From: Marinobacter sp. S0848L | Lineage (GTDB): Bacteria; Pseudomonadota; Gammaproteobacteria; Pseudomonadales; Oleiphilaceae | Assembly: GCF_023016065.1 (NCBI RefSeq) | Contig: NZ_JALKAQ010000002.1 | Location: forward strand, 310,001-374,000 | Reading direction: 5' to 3' | Length of the DNA: 64,000 nucleotides | In this document: piece by piece, positions 22,708-32,716 of the stretch | Numbering within the stretch: position 1 is the stretch's first letter | Layout of the letters: each line of letters begins with the position of its first letter | Notes under the pieces: generated by a model | Told to the model about the DNA's origin: nothing | The model's database searches: none | The model's input: only the letters and a program-made list of their open reading frames with translations | Made by a program: the position numbers and the translations under genes

Positions 22708-23781
22708 TTATTCGCCGCGCTTTGGCAACACATCCTTCAGCTTTTCGCGCATTTCACGAATTGCCTTTTCGGTTGTGTCCCAATCAATACAGGCGTCGGT
22801 GATCGATACACCGTATTTCAGGTCTTCGAGGTTGTCAGGAATGGACTGGTTGCCCCAGTTGATGTTGCTTTCTACCATCAGGCTCTGAATCGATTCATTG
22901 CCTTCGATAATCTGGCGCGTAACGTCCTGCATAACCAGTGGCTGGATGCCGGGGTCTTTGTTGGAGTTTGCGTGACTGCAATCCACCATAATGGATTGGC
23001 GCAGGTTGGCTTTTTCCAGCGCACGTTCGCACAAAGCAACATTCACCGAGTCGTAGTTGGGTTTGCCACCACCACCGCGCAGAACAACGTGGCCGTAGTT
23101 ATTGCCTTTGGTGCGGATTATGGCCCCTCGACCTTGCTGATCAATACCCAAAAAGCTGTGTGGGTGTGAAACCGAGTTCATGGCATTCACCGCCACGTCC
23201 AGATTGCCGTCGGTGCCGTTTTTGAAGCCGATGGCCATCGACAGTCCGCTACTCATCTCACGGTGTGTCTGCGACTCGGTGGTACGTGCCCCAATCGCTG
23301 ACCAGGCAATAGTGTCTTGCAGATACTGAGGAGAGATCGGGTCAAGCGCTTCGGTAGCCGCTGGCAGGCCCATTTCGTTGATGTCGAGCAGCAAGCGGCG
23401 GCCAATATGAAGCCCCTGTTCAATATCGAACGTGTCGTTCAGGTGCGGATCGTTAATGAGCCCTTTCCAGCCAACCGTGGTGCGGGGCTTTTCAAAATAC
23501 ACTCGCATCACGATAAGCAGTGTATCGCTGACCTCATCGGCCAGCTTTTTCAATCGGCTGGCATAATCTCTTGCTGCTTCGGGATCGTGGATAGAGCAGG
23601 GGCCGACCACGATAAATAGTCGTTTATCTTTGCCGTCCATGATGTCGTAAATAGCCTGACGGCCTGATGCAACCGTATCTGCAGCCTTATCCGACAATGG
23701 CAGCTCTGCTTTCAAGGCTTCAGGAGTGATGAGTTGTTCCTGGCTGGCCACGTTCAGGTTTTCAAGTTTCTTGCCCGACAT
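22708..23781 (-). CDS. aroG: DAHP synthase, class I
   Basis: First step of the shikimate pathway: phosphoenolpyruvate plus erythrose 4-phosphate to DAHP. It has 357 residues. GPCSIHDP, KPRTTVGWKGLINDP, ARTTESQTHRE, GFKNGTDG and MVDCSHANS are the metal- and substrate-binding blocks of the AroFGH type. Which aromatic amino acid inhibits it cannot be read reliably, so the G isozyme name is provisional. It faces the cobA group across a shared terminator and diverges from the DUF1631 gene across 178 bases. Confidence 0.9.
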   Translation of the reverse strand: MSGKKLENLNVASQEQLITPEALKAELPLSDKAADTVASGRQAIYDIMDGKDKRLFIVVGPCSIHDPEAARDYASRLKKLADEVSDTLLIVMRVYFEKPRTTVGWKGLINDPHLNDTFDIEQGLHIGRRLLLDINEMGLPAATEALDPISPQYLQDTIAWSAIGARTTESQTHREMSSGLSMAIGFKNGTDGNLDVAVNAMNSVSHPHSFLGIDQQGRGAIIRTKGNNYGHVVLRGGGGKPNYDSVNVALCERALEKANLRQSIMVDCSHANSNKDPGIQPLVMQDVTRQIIEGNESIQSLMVESNINWGNQSIPDNLEDLKYGVSITDACIDWDTTEKAIREMREKLKDVLPKRGE

Positions 23782-23959
23782 CTTGTTGTAGTTCCCCGAC
23801 TCAAATCGTTACGTCACCGAAACAAGACCGTGTTGCGTTGCCCGGTGATAGAAGATAAACACGAATGGCGCCGGTACACGGTTGCAGCAAACCCCGGCGA
23901 GTTGGTTATACTGCGTTATTTGAAGGTCCATTTCAACGATTCCAGACAACAGGCACCGG

Positions 23960-25798
23960 ATGTCCTCTACGGCGAAGCAGCCACAAGCAGAACCAATTTC
24001 CCGCAAAACGGTTGCTGCCCGAATTAATCAGGTTCTCACCGGTATTCGTGTTCCGGACCTGCCATACCCTGCTGGCAATGCCTCGTCGGAAGCGCTGCCT
24101 GATTGGCGCCCGTTGCTTCTGTCTTGTTGGTCGGAGCAGCGGGACGAACGTGTCACTCATGTTTTGCGTTCAGTGCAGATCGCCTGGAGCATTCGGCAGG
24201 TGAACGCTGCATATTTGGCTGACCGCATTATGGATGTGTTCCTGAATACCAGCGGGCTTCACGCTTCATTGGTCAAACGTATCGCACGGCTCAGATTTTG
24301 GTTCGCTTGGCGTCTTGGTGAAGCGGGTGGTGAAGGTTTTCCTGTGGTGGTGCTGGATTGGCTTAACCATCTTCAGGAATGGCGTGGATGGAGCGACACC
24401 GGCGGTCGGTCGTCTCGGGTTTTGCTGGATTTGCTCGACAGCCTGGTGATCGCCGTAGCCGCGAGCTTTGAGCAGCAGTCCATTGAGCCGGTGGAAGACT
24501 ATTGCCAACAGTGGCTCAACGACAGCCTGAAGCAGCGCGGCAAGGCTGATAAGCTTCGTCGACGCTTGTACGAAACCGAGCGCGGGCTGTCGCGCCAGCG
24601 TCACGCTGAGTACATATCGAAAGCACTGGTAGGACGAGCTCTGAAAGGGCGTCAGTTGCCAGCGGTTATTTCCAGCTTTGTACTTAACGATTGGCTATTG
24701 GTACTTAAACAAAGTGTGCTGAGCAGCGGCGAAGAAAGCGAGTTATGCCGTCACGCCAACAAAATTCTTGAATGGTTGGTGTGGGCGAGCGACCCCGCGT
24801 TGTCTGATCGCGACCGGAGCAAGCTTTATCGAGTGGGCGAACAGATTGGGGATTTGCTGCATGACGTTTGGCGCCGTGCCATGGAACAAGACATACCGGT
24901 GGCAAAAATTGAAGCGATCAATGCGGTTATCGTTGACCGGATAAAAGGTGAAACCATCGATCTGGAAGCGGCGTTACCCGCTAACGATAGCTTCTCCTAC
25001 GACATTGAACGCCTTGACCGAAAGGCCGTAGCAGCCAGTGATGTTGAACCCTATCTCGAACACTGGTTCGTGCAAGGCGAGGGTGTCGATGAGCAACGGC
25101 GATTTTTCTTCACTCTGTTGCCGGACAGCCAGGAAATCGTTTGGACGAACGGCTCGGGTGTCAAGCTCGGTTTGCAGGATTGGACCGAATTCCAGCGAGA
25201 GCTCAAGGCGGGAACGCTGCGGTTGTTACCCGATCTGAAACCGTTCGGAGAGGTGTTGGCAGAAACCATACAACTGCTGGTGACTGTTTGCGATAAGCAG
25301 CAACAGCAACGAGAGCAGGCGGCAAGGGACGTGCGCGCAAGAGCTGAAGCTATCCGCCGCGAGAAAGAACAAGCAGAGCGCCTGGCGGCGGAACAAAAGG
25401 CAGCACATGAAGCTGAGCTGGAACAGCAGCGGGCAGAGGCCGAGCAGCAGCGGATTGCTGATGAAAAGCTGAAACGGGACAGGTTGGCCCGGGAAGCGGA
25501 AGCTGAAGCAAGCCGAAAAGTTGATCAGCTTGGGCTAGAAGGCTGGATTGTTATCGAACCTGAGGGGGAAAGTGGTGCGCCTTTGCGACTAAAACTCGCC
25601 GTTAAAATCGCAGCGACGGGGAAGTTTGTATTTGTTGACCGTTTGGGGCTGAACCGTCACCAGTTCATGAGGGGCGAATTGGTGGCAGGTATCGTCGCTG
25701 GCACCATCAAAATTCTCGGTGGTGGTGCCGCTTTTGACGACACGCTCAGCCGTGTCGTTGGCCGAATTCGGGGTGGCCGTAACGAAGGGGGGCTGTGA
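23960..25798 (+). CDS. DUF1631 family protein
   Basis: Large cytoplasmic protein of unknown function, 612 residues. The first 430 residues look all-helical (WSIRQVNAAYLADRIMDVF), a Gln/Glu/Arg-rich coiled coil runs about 436-520, and the C-terminal 90 residues resemble the DUF1631 end (GWIVIEPEGESG then GKFVFVDRLGLNRHQF). Some database entries call this family thymidine phosphorylase; I see no such active site. It overlaps the PilZ gene by one base, so translation is likely coupled. A link to c-di-GMP signalling is inferred from that pairing. Confidence 0.7.
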   Translation: MSSTAKQPQAEPISRKTVAARINQVLTGIRVPDLPYPAGNASSEALPDWRPLLLSCWSEQRDERVTHVLRSVQIAWSIRQVNAAYLADRIMDVFLNTSGLHASLVKRIARLRFWFAWRLGEAGGEGFPVVVLDWLNHLQEWRGWSDTGGRSSRVLLDLLDSLVIAVAASFEQQSIEPVEDYCQQWLNDSLKQRGKADKLRRRLYETERGLSRQRHAEYISKALVGRALKGRQLPAVISSFVLNDWLLVLKQSVLSSGEESELCRHANKILEWLVWASDPALSDRDRSKLYRVGEQIGDLLHDVWRRAMEQDIPVAKIEAINAVIVDRIKGETIDLEAALPANDSFSYDIERLDRKAVAASDVEPYLEHWFVQGEGVDEQRRFFFTLLPDSQEIVWTNGSGVKLGLQDWTEFQRELKAGTLRLLPDLKPFGEVLAETIQLLVTVCDKQQQQREQAARDVRARAEAIRREKEQAERLAAEQKAAHEAELEQQRAEAEQQRIADEKLKRDRLAREAEAEASRKVDQLGLEGWIVIEPEGESGAPLRLKLAVKIAATGKFVFVDRLGLNRHQFMRGELVAGIVAGTIKILGGGAAFDDTLSRVVGRIRGGRNEGGL

Positions 25799-26211
25799 TG
25801 GACAAAGATTACCGCTTTGGTCAGGAATCCTCTGTTCCTGATGGCACCGAAAAACGCGGAGATTACCGGTTATCCGCTCGGGCTACCGTTCGGCTGCATA
25901 CCGAATCCGCCGAGCCGCTTGAGCTTAGTGGTAAGTTGCTCGAGGGGTCTGTGCAAACGTGCGAGGTTCGGGATCTGTCCGCAAACGGGATGAGCCTGGT
26001 CACCAACGAGGTGCTACGCACAGGCTCGTTGCTTACCGCTGAAGTCCTTCTGTCGGGGCAACACCAATCTTTAAAGCTGATGGTTGAGGTGGTTTGGCAG
26101 AAAGCGGAGGGAGCCCGTTATCTCAATGGTGTGCGGGTTGTTGATTCGGACGAAACAGATTATTTGCACTGGCTTGAAGCCGTTGCGGATGCTTTTTCCC
26201 GATCAGAATGA
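25798..26211 (+). CDS. PilZ domain protein
   Basis: Probable c-di-GMP receptor of 137 residues, a single PilZ barrel. Both ligand motifs are intact: RxxxR in RGDYR near residue 19 and DxSxxG in DLSANG near 61. The ATG at 25798 shares its first base with the DUF1631 stop; a GTG one codon earlier is possible. It has no membrane segment. The target is unknown. Its stop codon is the first arm of the terminator hairpin. Confidence 0.82.
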   Translation: MDKDYRFGQESSVPDGTEKRGDYRLSARATVRLHTESAEPLELSGKLLEGSVQTCEVRDLSANGMSLVTNEVLRTGSLLTAEVLLSGQHQSLKLMVEVVWQKAEGARYLNGVRVVDSDETDYLHWLEAVADAFSRSE

Positions 26212-26240
26212 ACAAAGCCGGCATAAGCCGGCTTTGTTCA
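26209..26240. terminator. Terminator between PilZ gene and fabI
   Basis: Fourteen-base perfect arms TGAACAAAGCCGGC and GCCGGCTTTGTTCA with loop ATAA include the PilZ stop codon. T-runs are short on both sides, but the position between convergent genes fits. Confidence 0.7.
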
Positions 26241-26264
26241 TAATGGATGGTCTGTGAAGAGTGT

Positions 26265-27050
26265 TTAGTCTTCCAGTTCGCCCATGCCGGTGATGTTGAA
26301 ACCACCGTCAACGTACATAATCTCACCGGTAATACCGGATGCCAGGTCTGAACACATGAACGCAGCGGCATTACCCACTTCTTCAGTGGTCACGTTGCGG
26401 CGCAACGGAGCGCGTTTGGCATTTTCTGCCAGCATTCGGCGGAAGCTCTTAATACCCGAAGCGGCCAGAGTCTTGATCGGGCCTGCTGAAATACCGTTCA
26501 CACGGATGCCTTCTTTGCCCAGGCTGGCGGCCATGTACCGCACGTTGGCTTCCAGAGAGGCTTTGGCAAGGCCCATTACGTTGTAGTTTTGCAGTACCTT
26601 TTCTGCGCCCAGATAGCTCAGAGTCAGCAGGCTGCTGCCTTCGTGCATCATCTTGCGAGCACCTTTCGCCAAAGCGACGAAGCTGTAAGAGCTGATGTCG
26701 TGGGCGATGCGGAATCCGTCACGGGTAGTCACATCAACGTAGTTACCATCCAGCTCATGACCGGGCGCGAAGCCAACGGCGTGGATGATGATGTCGATGT
26801 TGTCCCAGTGTTTGCCCAGCTCGGTGAACACGTTCTCGATTTCTTCATCGCTGGCAACGTCGCAGGGGATAGTGATTTTGCTTCCCCATTGTTCAGCAAA
26901 CTTCTCGACGCGGGACTGAAGTTTTTCATTCTGATACGTGAACGCCAGTTCTGCGCCTTCGCGAGCGAAAGCTTCGGCAATGCCGTAAGCGATGGAATGT
27001 TTACTGGCAACACCAACAATCAGTGCTTTCTTACCACTGAGAATACCCAT
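26265..27050 (-). CDS. fabI: Enoyl-[acyl-carrier-protein] reductase (NADH)
   Basis: Last reduction of each fatty acid elongation cycle and the target of triclosan-type inhibitors. From the ATG at 27050 it has 261 residues; GGGAG lies upstream, while the TTG at 27059 adds only three residues. It is a short-chain dehydrogenase with the variant NAD site [24 protein letters not shown], the catalytic Tyr and Lys spaced by six in YNVMGLAK, and [14 protein letters not shown]. It lies 68 bases downstream of yejF; the pairing of fabI with this transporter is also known in Pseudomonas. Confidence 0.96.
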   Translation of the reverse strand: MGILSGKKALIVGVASKHSIAYGIAEAFAREGAELAFTYQNEKLQSRVEKFAEQWGSKITIPCDVASDEEIENVFTELGKHWDNIDIIIHAVGFAPGHELDGNYVDVTTRDGFRIAHDISSYSFVALAKGARKMMHEGSSLLTLSYLGAEKVLQNYNVMGLAKASLEANVRYMAASLGKEGIRVNGISAGPIKTLAASGIKSFRRMLAENAKRAPLRRNVTTEEVGNAAAFMCSDLASGITGEIMYVDGGFNITGMGELED

Positions 27051-27117
27051 GGGTATCAACTCCCTATGTTCCTTGATTTTGGCGCATTATCCCCGACACG
27101 AGTCAAAGGGGGTAATG

Positions 27118-28716
27118 TCAATTGGTCGTAGTGCTGTAGAAAAATGCCGCGTTCAGCAGCTCCCGTGTGTAGGTTTCTTGGGGCGCCCGGAAGATAGTTT
27201 CCGCGTCGCCGTATTCGATTACCTCACCATGTCGTAATACCAACAGCTTGTGGCTGAGCGCACGAACAACACTCAAGTCGTGACTGATAAAAATATAGCT
27301 TAGCCCATACTGGGCCTGAAGTTCTTGCAGCAGCTCAATTACTTGTTTCTGAACCGTGCGATCAAGTGCCGATGTCGGTTCGTCCAGAATGATCACATCC
27401 GGTTGCAAAACCAGCGCGCGGGCTATCGCAATACGTTGGCGCTGGCCTCCGGAAAACTCGTGAGGGTACCGGTGGCGAGCATCAGGGTCTAGCCCGACAT
27501 CGTTCAGGGCCTGAATGACCTTAGCATCGTGTTGTTCGGTATTGGCCTGGTCGTGAATCTGGAGCCCTTCTTTAATGATTTCGGCCACTGACATGCGTGG
27601 ACTTAAGCTGCCAAAAGGATCCTGGAACACAATCTGTATGCGTCGGCGCCAAGGTCGAAACTGCTTTTGTGACAAAGGCGATAAATCGGTGCCGTCGAGG
27701 TGAATAGAGCCGGTGCTGCCGGTTAGCTTGAGCAAGGCATGGCCGATGGTGGTTTTACCGCTGCCGCTTTCCCCGACAATGCCTAAGGTTTCGCCGCGGC
27801 CGAGTTGCAGGCTCACGTTTTTCACCGCATGGAAGCTATTAGTGACTTTACCCAGCAAATTCTTCTTGAGTGTGAAGGATACGTTCAGCGCCGCAACATC
27901 GAGTAAAGGCTCTGCATTGGTCTGAGCGGATTTTGGTTGTTCAGGAGGCTCCGCATCAATCAAGGTCCGGGTGTAGGAGTGCTGGGGCGAGGCAAATAAG
28001 CGTTCGGTTTCCGCTTCTTCAACCTTAATGCCTTTTTCCATTACCAATACCCGGTCGGCATAGCGTCTGACTAGGCTAAGATCGTGGGTGATCAGCAGCA
28101 TCGCCATACCAAGTTTCTTCTGAAGCGATTTGAGAAGTTCCAGAACCTGCTTCTGTACCGTTACATCCAGCGCGGTCGTGGGTTCGTCGGCGATCAGGAG
28201 TTCCGGCTCGTTGGCCAGTGCCATGGCGATCATCACCCGTTGCTTCTGGCCGCCGGACAACTGATGCGGGTAGCTCGCCAAGCGCTGTTCCGGGTCAGGA
28301 ATACCAACCAGATTCAGCAATTCGACACAGCGTGCGCGTGCTTGCGGCCCACGCATGCCGAGGTGAATCTGAAGGGTTTCTGAAATCTGTTTCTCAACGG
28401 TGTGCAATGGATTGAGAGAGGTCATCGGTTCCTGAAAAATCATACTGATTTTTCGGCCTCGAATGGTTTTCATGGCTTTTTCGGAAGCCTCAAGCACATT
28501 GGTGCCCTGAAACAGAATCTTTCCGGAGGGATAGCTTACGTGTCGTTCGTCCAGCAGCCGGAGCACCGAAAGTGCGGAAACCGATTTGCCTGAGCCGCTT
28601 TCGCCGACGACCGCCAGCGTCTCGCCCGGGCCAATCGACAGCGAAAGGTTCTGCACTGCGAGAGGGCCGTTATCAAACTGTATGGACAGATCCGAGATGG
28701 TTAACAAGTCGCTCAT
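27118..28716 (-). CDS. yejF: Peptide ABC transporter, tandem ATPase YejF
   Basis: Energises the YejABE peptide importer at the inner membrane. It has 532 residues with two complete ABC domains: first Walker [10 protein letters not shown] near 34, signature LSGGQKQR, Walker B LLIADEPT; second Walker [10 protein letters not shown] near 310, signature FSGGQRQR, Walker B VIILDEPT, with both H-loop histidines (THDLS, SHDLS). The ATG at 28716 follows the yejE stop by one base; the frame runs nine codons further back into yejE. It is the last gene of the yej set. Confidence 0.92.
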   Translation of the reverse strand: MSDLLTISDLSIQFDNGPLAVQNLSLSIGPGETLAVVGESGSGKSVSALSVLRLLDERHVSYPSGKILFQGTNVLEASEKAMKTIRGRKISMIFQEPMTSLNPLHTVEKQISETLQIHLGMRGPQARARCVELLNLVGIPDPEQRLASYPHQLSGGQKQRVMIAMALANEPELLIADEPTTALDVTVQKQVLELLKSLQKKLGMAMLLITHDLSLVRRYADRVLVMEKGIKVEEAETERLFASPQHSYTRTLIDAEPPEQPKSAQTNAEPLLDVAALNVSFTLKKNLLGKVTNSFHAVKNVSLQLGRGETLGIVGESGSGKTTIGHALLKLTGSTGSIHLDGTDLSPLSQKQFRPWRRRIQIVFQDPFGSLSPRMSVAEIIKEGLQIHDQANTEQHDAKVIQALNDVGLDPDARHRYPHEFSGGQRQRIAIARALVLQPDVIILDEPTSALDRTVQKQVIELLQELQAQYGLSYIFISHDLSVVRALSHKLLVLRHGEVIEYGDAETIFRAPQETYTRELLNAAFFYSTTTN

Positions 28717-28717
28717 A

Positions 28718-29740
28718 TCAATTCTTTCTCGGGTCAAAGGCATCGCGCACGGCTTCTCCGGTAAACACCAGAAGCGTCAGCATGAGTGACAGGGAAACGA
28801 ACGCTGAGATGCCTAGCCAAGGCGCGTGCAGGTTGGCCTTGCCTTGGGCAATCAGTTCACCAAGCGAAGGTGAGCCCGAGGGCAGGCCGAACCCTAGAAA
28901 ATCGAGCGAGGTGAGGCTGGTAATAGCGCCTGCGAGAATAAAGGGTAGAAAGGTGAGGGTGGCCACCATGGCATTCGGCAGTACATGACGGAACATGATA
29001 TGCCGGTTCTCCAGCCCCAACGCTCTTGCAGCCCTTACATATTCAAAATTTCGCGCTCTCAGAAATTCCGCCCGAACCACGTCTACAAGCCCCATCCAGC
29101 TAAACAGCAACATAATGCCCAAAAGCCACCAGAAATTGGGTTGAACAATAGCTGACAGGATAATCAACAGATAAAGCATGGGCAGACCGGACCAGATTTC
29201 CAGAAACCGCTGGCCAAGAAGGTCGATTTTGCCTCCGTAATAGCCTTGAATGGCCCCGACCGCCACGCCGATAACGCAACTGACCAATGTCAGCGTGAGC
29301 CCGAATACCACAGAAATCCGGAAACCGTAAATCACTCTGGCGGCCACGTCCCGGCCTTGGTCGTCTGTGCCCAGCCAGTTGATGGCACTGGGAGGCGCCG
29401 GGGATGGCACCTCCAGGTCGTAATTGATGGTGTTGTAGCTAAACCGGATCGGGGGCCAGAGCATCCAGCCATTGGCATTGATTTCGTCGGCAATAAAGCT
29501 GTCGCGGTAATCCGCTTCGGTTGGCAGGAACCCGCCGAAGGTGTCCTCTGGAATGGTCTGCGCTACCGGGAAGTACCAATCGCCGTGGTAGGAAACAACC
29601 AAGGGCTTGTCGTTAGCAATCAGTTCGGCGCAAAGGCTGATGCCGAATATCAGAAGAAATAGCCAGAGTGACCAATACCCGCGGCGGTTATTGCGAAAAT
29701 TACGCACACGACGTTGTTGGATGGGGGAGAGTTTGATCAC
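28718..29740 (-). CDS. yejE: Peptide ABC transporter permease YejE
   Basis: Second membrane subunit of the oligopeptide importer (OppC type). It has 340 residues: an N-terminal membrane helix about 22-40, a periplasmic stretch with TDDQGRDVAARVIYGF, and five more helices; the coupling loop EYVRAARALGLENRHIMFRH is near 235. It begins at a GTG two bases after the yejB stop, so the permeases are translationally linked. Confidence 0.93.
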   Translation of the reverse strand: MIKLSPIQQRRVRNFRNNRRGYWSLWLFLLIFGISLCAELIANDKPLVVSYHGDWYFPVAQTIPEDTFGGFLPTEADYRDSFIADEINANGWMLWPPIRFSYNTINYDLEVPSPAPPSAINWLGTDDQGRDVAARVIYGFRISVVFGLTLTLVSCVIGVAVGAIQGYYGGKIDLLGQRFLEIWSGLPMLYLLIILSAIVQPNFWWLLGIMLLFSWMGLVDVVRAEFLRARNFEYVRAARALGLENRHIMFRHVLPNAMVATLTFLPFILAGAITSLTSLDFLGFGLPSGSPSLGELIAQGKANLHAPWLGISAFVSLSLMLTLLVFTGEAVRDAFDPRKN

Positions 29741-29742
29741 GG

Positions 29743-30828
29743 TTACGCGCCCTCCCGGCTTTCAAAGTCGATACGCGGGTCTACCAGAACATAGGTGATG
29801 TCGCTGATGAGTTTGAGCAGAAGGCCCATCAGCGTGAAGATATACAGGGTGCCGAATATGACCGGATAATCCCGGTTCAAGGCTGCTTCGAAACCAAGCA
29901 ACCCAAGACCGTCGAGTGAGAAGATTACCTCGATCAGCAGCGAGCCAGTGAAGAATAACGAGACAAGCACGCCGGGTAAGCTGGCAATAACAATTAGCAT
30001 GGCGTTGCGGAATACGTGGCCATAAAGAACTTGTTTCTCGTCCAGCCCTTTTGCCCGGGCGGTCACCACGTACTGTTTGCCAATCTCATCCAGAAAGGAG
30101 TTTTTGGTCAGTAGGGTGAGAGTGGCAAAACCGCCGATGACGTTGGCCGTGACAGGCAGCGCCAAGTGCCAGAAGTAATCGGCTACCTTCTGGTACCAGG
30201 TCATGGTTTCGAAGTCAGGTGAGGTTAGCCCCCGCAGAGGAAACCAGTCGAAATAACTGCCGCCGGCAAACAGAACGATCAACAAAATCGCAAACAAAAA
30301 ACCGGGAATGGCGTACCCGACTACAATGGCCGAACTGCTCCAGACATCGAACCGGGAACCGTCGTTTACTGCCTTACGAATGCCCAGAGGGATGGAAATC
30401 AGGTAGATCACCAGGGTTGACCAAAGCCCGAGGGAGATTGAAACCGGCATTTTATCGATAATCAGTTCGACGACGGAGCGGTCCCGGAAAAAGGAGTCGC
30501 CAAAATCAAAGGTAGCGTAATCCTTCAACATCCCCAAAAAACGTTCGTGTGCCGGCTTGTCGAAACCGTACCGGGCTTCCATTTCTGAAAGCAGCTCAGG
30601 GGGCAGGCCGCGGGCACCCCGGCTTTCGCCCGACGCTGACGATACTTCGCCGCCCATGTCACCACCACCGGCCCGGGCCAGGGTACTGCCGCCCAGACCT
30701 TCCATTTCGGCAATCAGCTGCTCGATCGGTCCCCCGGGCGCGGCCTGCACGATGATGAAGTTGAGCAGCATTATTCCGATCAGAGTCGGAATAATAAGCG
30801 CCAATCGCCGAAGTATGTATGTACCCAT
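29743..30828 (-). CDS. yejB: Peptide ABC transporter permease YejB
   Basis: First membrane subunit of the importer (OppB type). It has 361 residues with six predicted helices, starting [22 protein letters not shown] 50-residue Gly/Ser-rich insert follows the first helix (about 37-75, [16 protein letters not shown]), a feature of YejB rather than OppB. The coupling loop [22 protein letters not shown] is near 245. It lies 46 bases after yejA. Confidence 0.93.
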   Translation of the reverse strand: MGTYILRRLALIIPTLIGIMLLNFIIVQAAPGGPIEQLIAEMEGLGGSTLARAGGGDMGGEVSSASGESRGARGLPPELLSEMEARYGFDKPAHERFLGMLKDYATFDFGDSFFRDRSVVELIIDKMPVSISLGLWSTLVIYLISIPLGIRKAVNDGSRFDVWSSSAIVVGYAIPGFLFAILLIVLFAGGSYFDWFPLRGLTSPDFETMTWYQKVADYFWHLALPVTANVIGGFATLTLLTKNSFLDEIGKQYVVTARAKGLDEKQVLYGHVFRNAMLIVIASLPGVLVSLFFTGSLLIEVIFSLDGLGLLGFEAALNRDYPVIFGTLYIFTLMGLLLKLISDITYVLVDPRIDFESREGA

Positions 30829-30874
30829 CTAGGGAAGGAATCCTTTCATCACGGCTTGGTTCATGGCGGGCCGT

Positions 30875-32704
30875 TTAGCGGCCGACCCACCAGTTGTTTA
30901 GATCGATACCGCTATCAGGGGTAACGTCGGGCCGCTCAAGGTGGTTCCAATAGGCCACTCTGTCTTTGCTCAGGTGCCAGTGAGGAATCACGTAATAACC
31001 ATGCAGGAGCACATGATCCAGCGCGCGAACCCGATGCACCAGTTCGTCCCGGTCGGGCGCCTGAATCACCATACCGATCAATTCATCGACAACCGGATCG
31101 TTCACGCCAATGGTATTGCGAGAGCCTTCAACATCCACGTTCGAGGAGTGCCAGTAATCGCGCTGCTCGTTACCCGGCGAATCGGATTGAGGAAGAACTT
31201 GCGTGATCATGTCGAAATCAAAGCTCCGGACGCGACGGATGTACTGACTGGTATCAACCAGACGTACGGTCACATCGATACCGAGTTTCTTGAGGTTCTG
31301 GGTAAACGGCAATACCACGCGCTCAAAGCTTTTTTGAGCCAGCAGGATTTCAAACGTCAGCGGCTTGCCGGTTTCTTTGTGAACCATTTTTCCGCCCTTA
31401 ATCCCGTAGCCGGCTTCGGTCAGCAGCTTTAACGCCTGCTTCAGGTTGTCACGCACACTGCGGGATTTACCGGTGTCAGGCGGGGTGTATACCTTGTTGA
31501 AGACGTCCGGGCTCAGTTGCTCTCGGAACGGCTCCAGAATCTCCAAAGTGCGGCCAGATGGCAGCCCGGTAGCGGCCAGCTCACTGTTCTCAAAGAAACT
31601 GTCGGTGCGGGTGTACTGGCCATAGAACAGGTTCCGGTTTGCCCATTCAAAGTCGAAGCCGTAGGCCAAAGCTTCACGCACTTTCGGGTCTTTAAACACG
31701 TCCTTTCGGGTATTGAAAATAAACCCCTGCAAGCCGGTTGGGCGGTGGTGTTCGATCGCGGCTTTGGTGATCGAGCCATTTTCGAACGGCGGGCCGGTGT
31801 AGGCGGTGGCCCAGTTTTTCGCTGACGTTTCTTGCCGGAAATCGAAATTGCCCGCTTTGAACGATTCCAGCGCCACCGTGTCGTCGCTGTAGTACTCGTA
31901 GGTAATCTTGTTGAAATTAAAACGGCCCTTACGGACAGGAAGCTTGGCTGCCCAATAATCGGGCACCCGTTCGAACGTGAGGGAACGGCCTGCATCAAAA
32001 GACGAAATGCGATAAGCGCCACTGCCTACCGGTATGTTGAGCCCGTTGCCTTCAAAGTCACGGCCTTGCCAGTAGTGGGCTGGCAACACCGGCATTTGGC
32101 CGATAATCAGGGGCAACTCGCGGTTCTCTGTTTCACCGAAATCAAACCGGACCCGGTGGCCGCCTTCGACCGACACACTTTCGATATCGGAGTAATAGTT
32201 ACGGTAAAAGGGATGGCCTTCCGTGGTCAGGATACGGAAGGAAAAGGCTACGTCTTCGGCGGTAATCGGTTCGCCGTCCTGAAAGCGGGCTTCTTTCCGC
32301 AGGTTGAAAATAACGTAGCTTCGGTCTTCGGGTACTTCCAGACTCTCTGCGATCAACCCGTAAGCCGAGAAAGGCTCGTCATCGGATGCCACCATCAGGG
32401 TATCGTAGACATAGGTGCTGATGCCGGCGGCAGCGACGCCTCTGACAACAAAGGGGTTGAAGCTATCGAAACCGTTTGCGACGGCGCTCAGTTTAAGATG
32501 GCCGCCTTTTGGGGCTGTCGGATTCACATAGTCAAAATGATCGAAATCCGACGGGTATTTCACTTCCCCGTGCATGGCAATTCCGTGCACGGGAGCGGGT
32601 GTGTCCGTTATAGGGCTGTCTGCTTGTGAAACAAAAGAAGTGACCGTTAGGGCCAGTGACGTAACCAGTCCTGCCAGACTCGGTGCTTTACGTATTTTTG
32701 TCAT
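30875..32704 (-). CDS. yejA: Peptide-binding protein YejA
   Basis: Periplasmic family-5 substrate-binding protein that feeds the Yej importer. It has 609 residues with a signal peptide of about 29 (SLALTVTSFVSQA, cut before DS) and no lipobox cysteine. Blocks typical of the YejA branch are HGIAMHGEVKYPSDFDHFDYVNP, AYGLIAESLEVPEDRSY, FNTRKDVFKDPKVREALAY and WNHLERPDV. Known relatives import microcin C or peptidoglycan-derived peptides; the substrate here is not known. It starts 12 bases after the mltD stop on the same strand. Confidence 0.91.
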   Translation of the reverse strand: MTKIRKAPSLAGLVTSLALTVTSFVSQADSPITDTPAPVHGIAMHGEVKYPSDFDHFDYVNPTAPKGGHLKLSAVANGFDSFNPFVVRGVAAAGISTYVYDTLMVASDDEPFSAYGLIAESLEVPEDRSYVIFNLRKEARFQDGEPITAEDVAFSFRILTTEGHPFYRNYYSDIESVSVEGGHRVRFDFGETENRELPLIIGQMPVLPAHYWQGRDFEGNGLNIPVGSGAYRISSFDAGRSLTFERVPDYWAAKLPVRKGRFNFNKITYEYYSDDTVALESFKAGNFDFRQETSAKNWATAYTGPPFENGSITKAAIEHHRPTGLQGFIFNTRKDVFKDPKVREALAYGFDFEWANRNLFYGQYTRTDSFFENSELAATGLPSGRTLEILEPFREQLSPDVFNKVYTPPDTGKSRSVRDNLKQALKLLTEAGYGIKGGKMVHKETGKPLTFEILLAQKSFERVVLPFTQNLKKLGIDVTVRLVDTSQYIRRVRSFDFDMITQVLPQSDSPGNEQRDYWHSSNVDVEGSRNTIGVNDPVVDELIGMVIQAPDRDELVHRVRALDHVLLHGYYVIPHWHLSKDRVAYWNHLERPDVTPDSGIDLNNWWVGR

Positions 32705-32716
32705 AGTTCTCGCACG

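Noticed and set aside
31832-32629. 265-codon + strand frame inside yejA
   Set aside because: Fully antisense to a clear binding-protein gene, no ribosome site, no family features.
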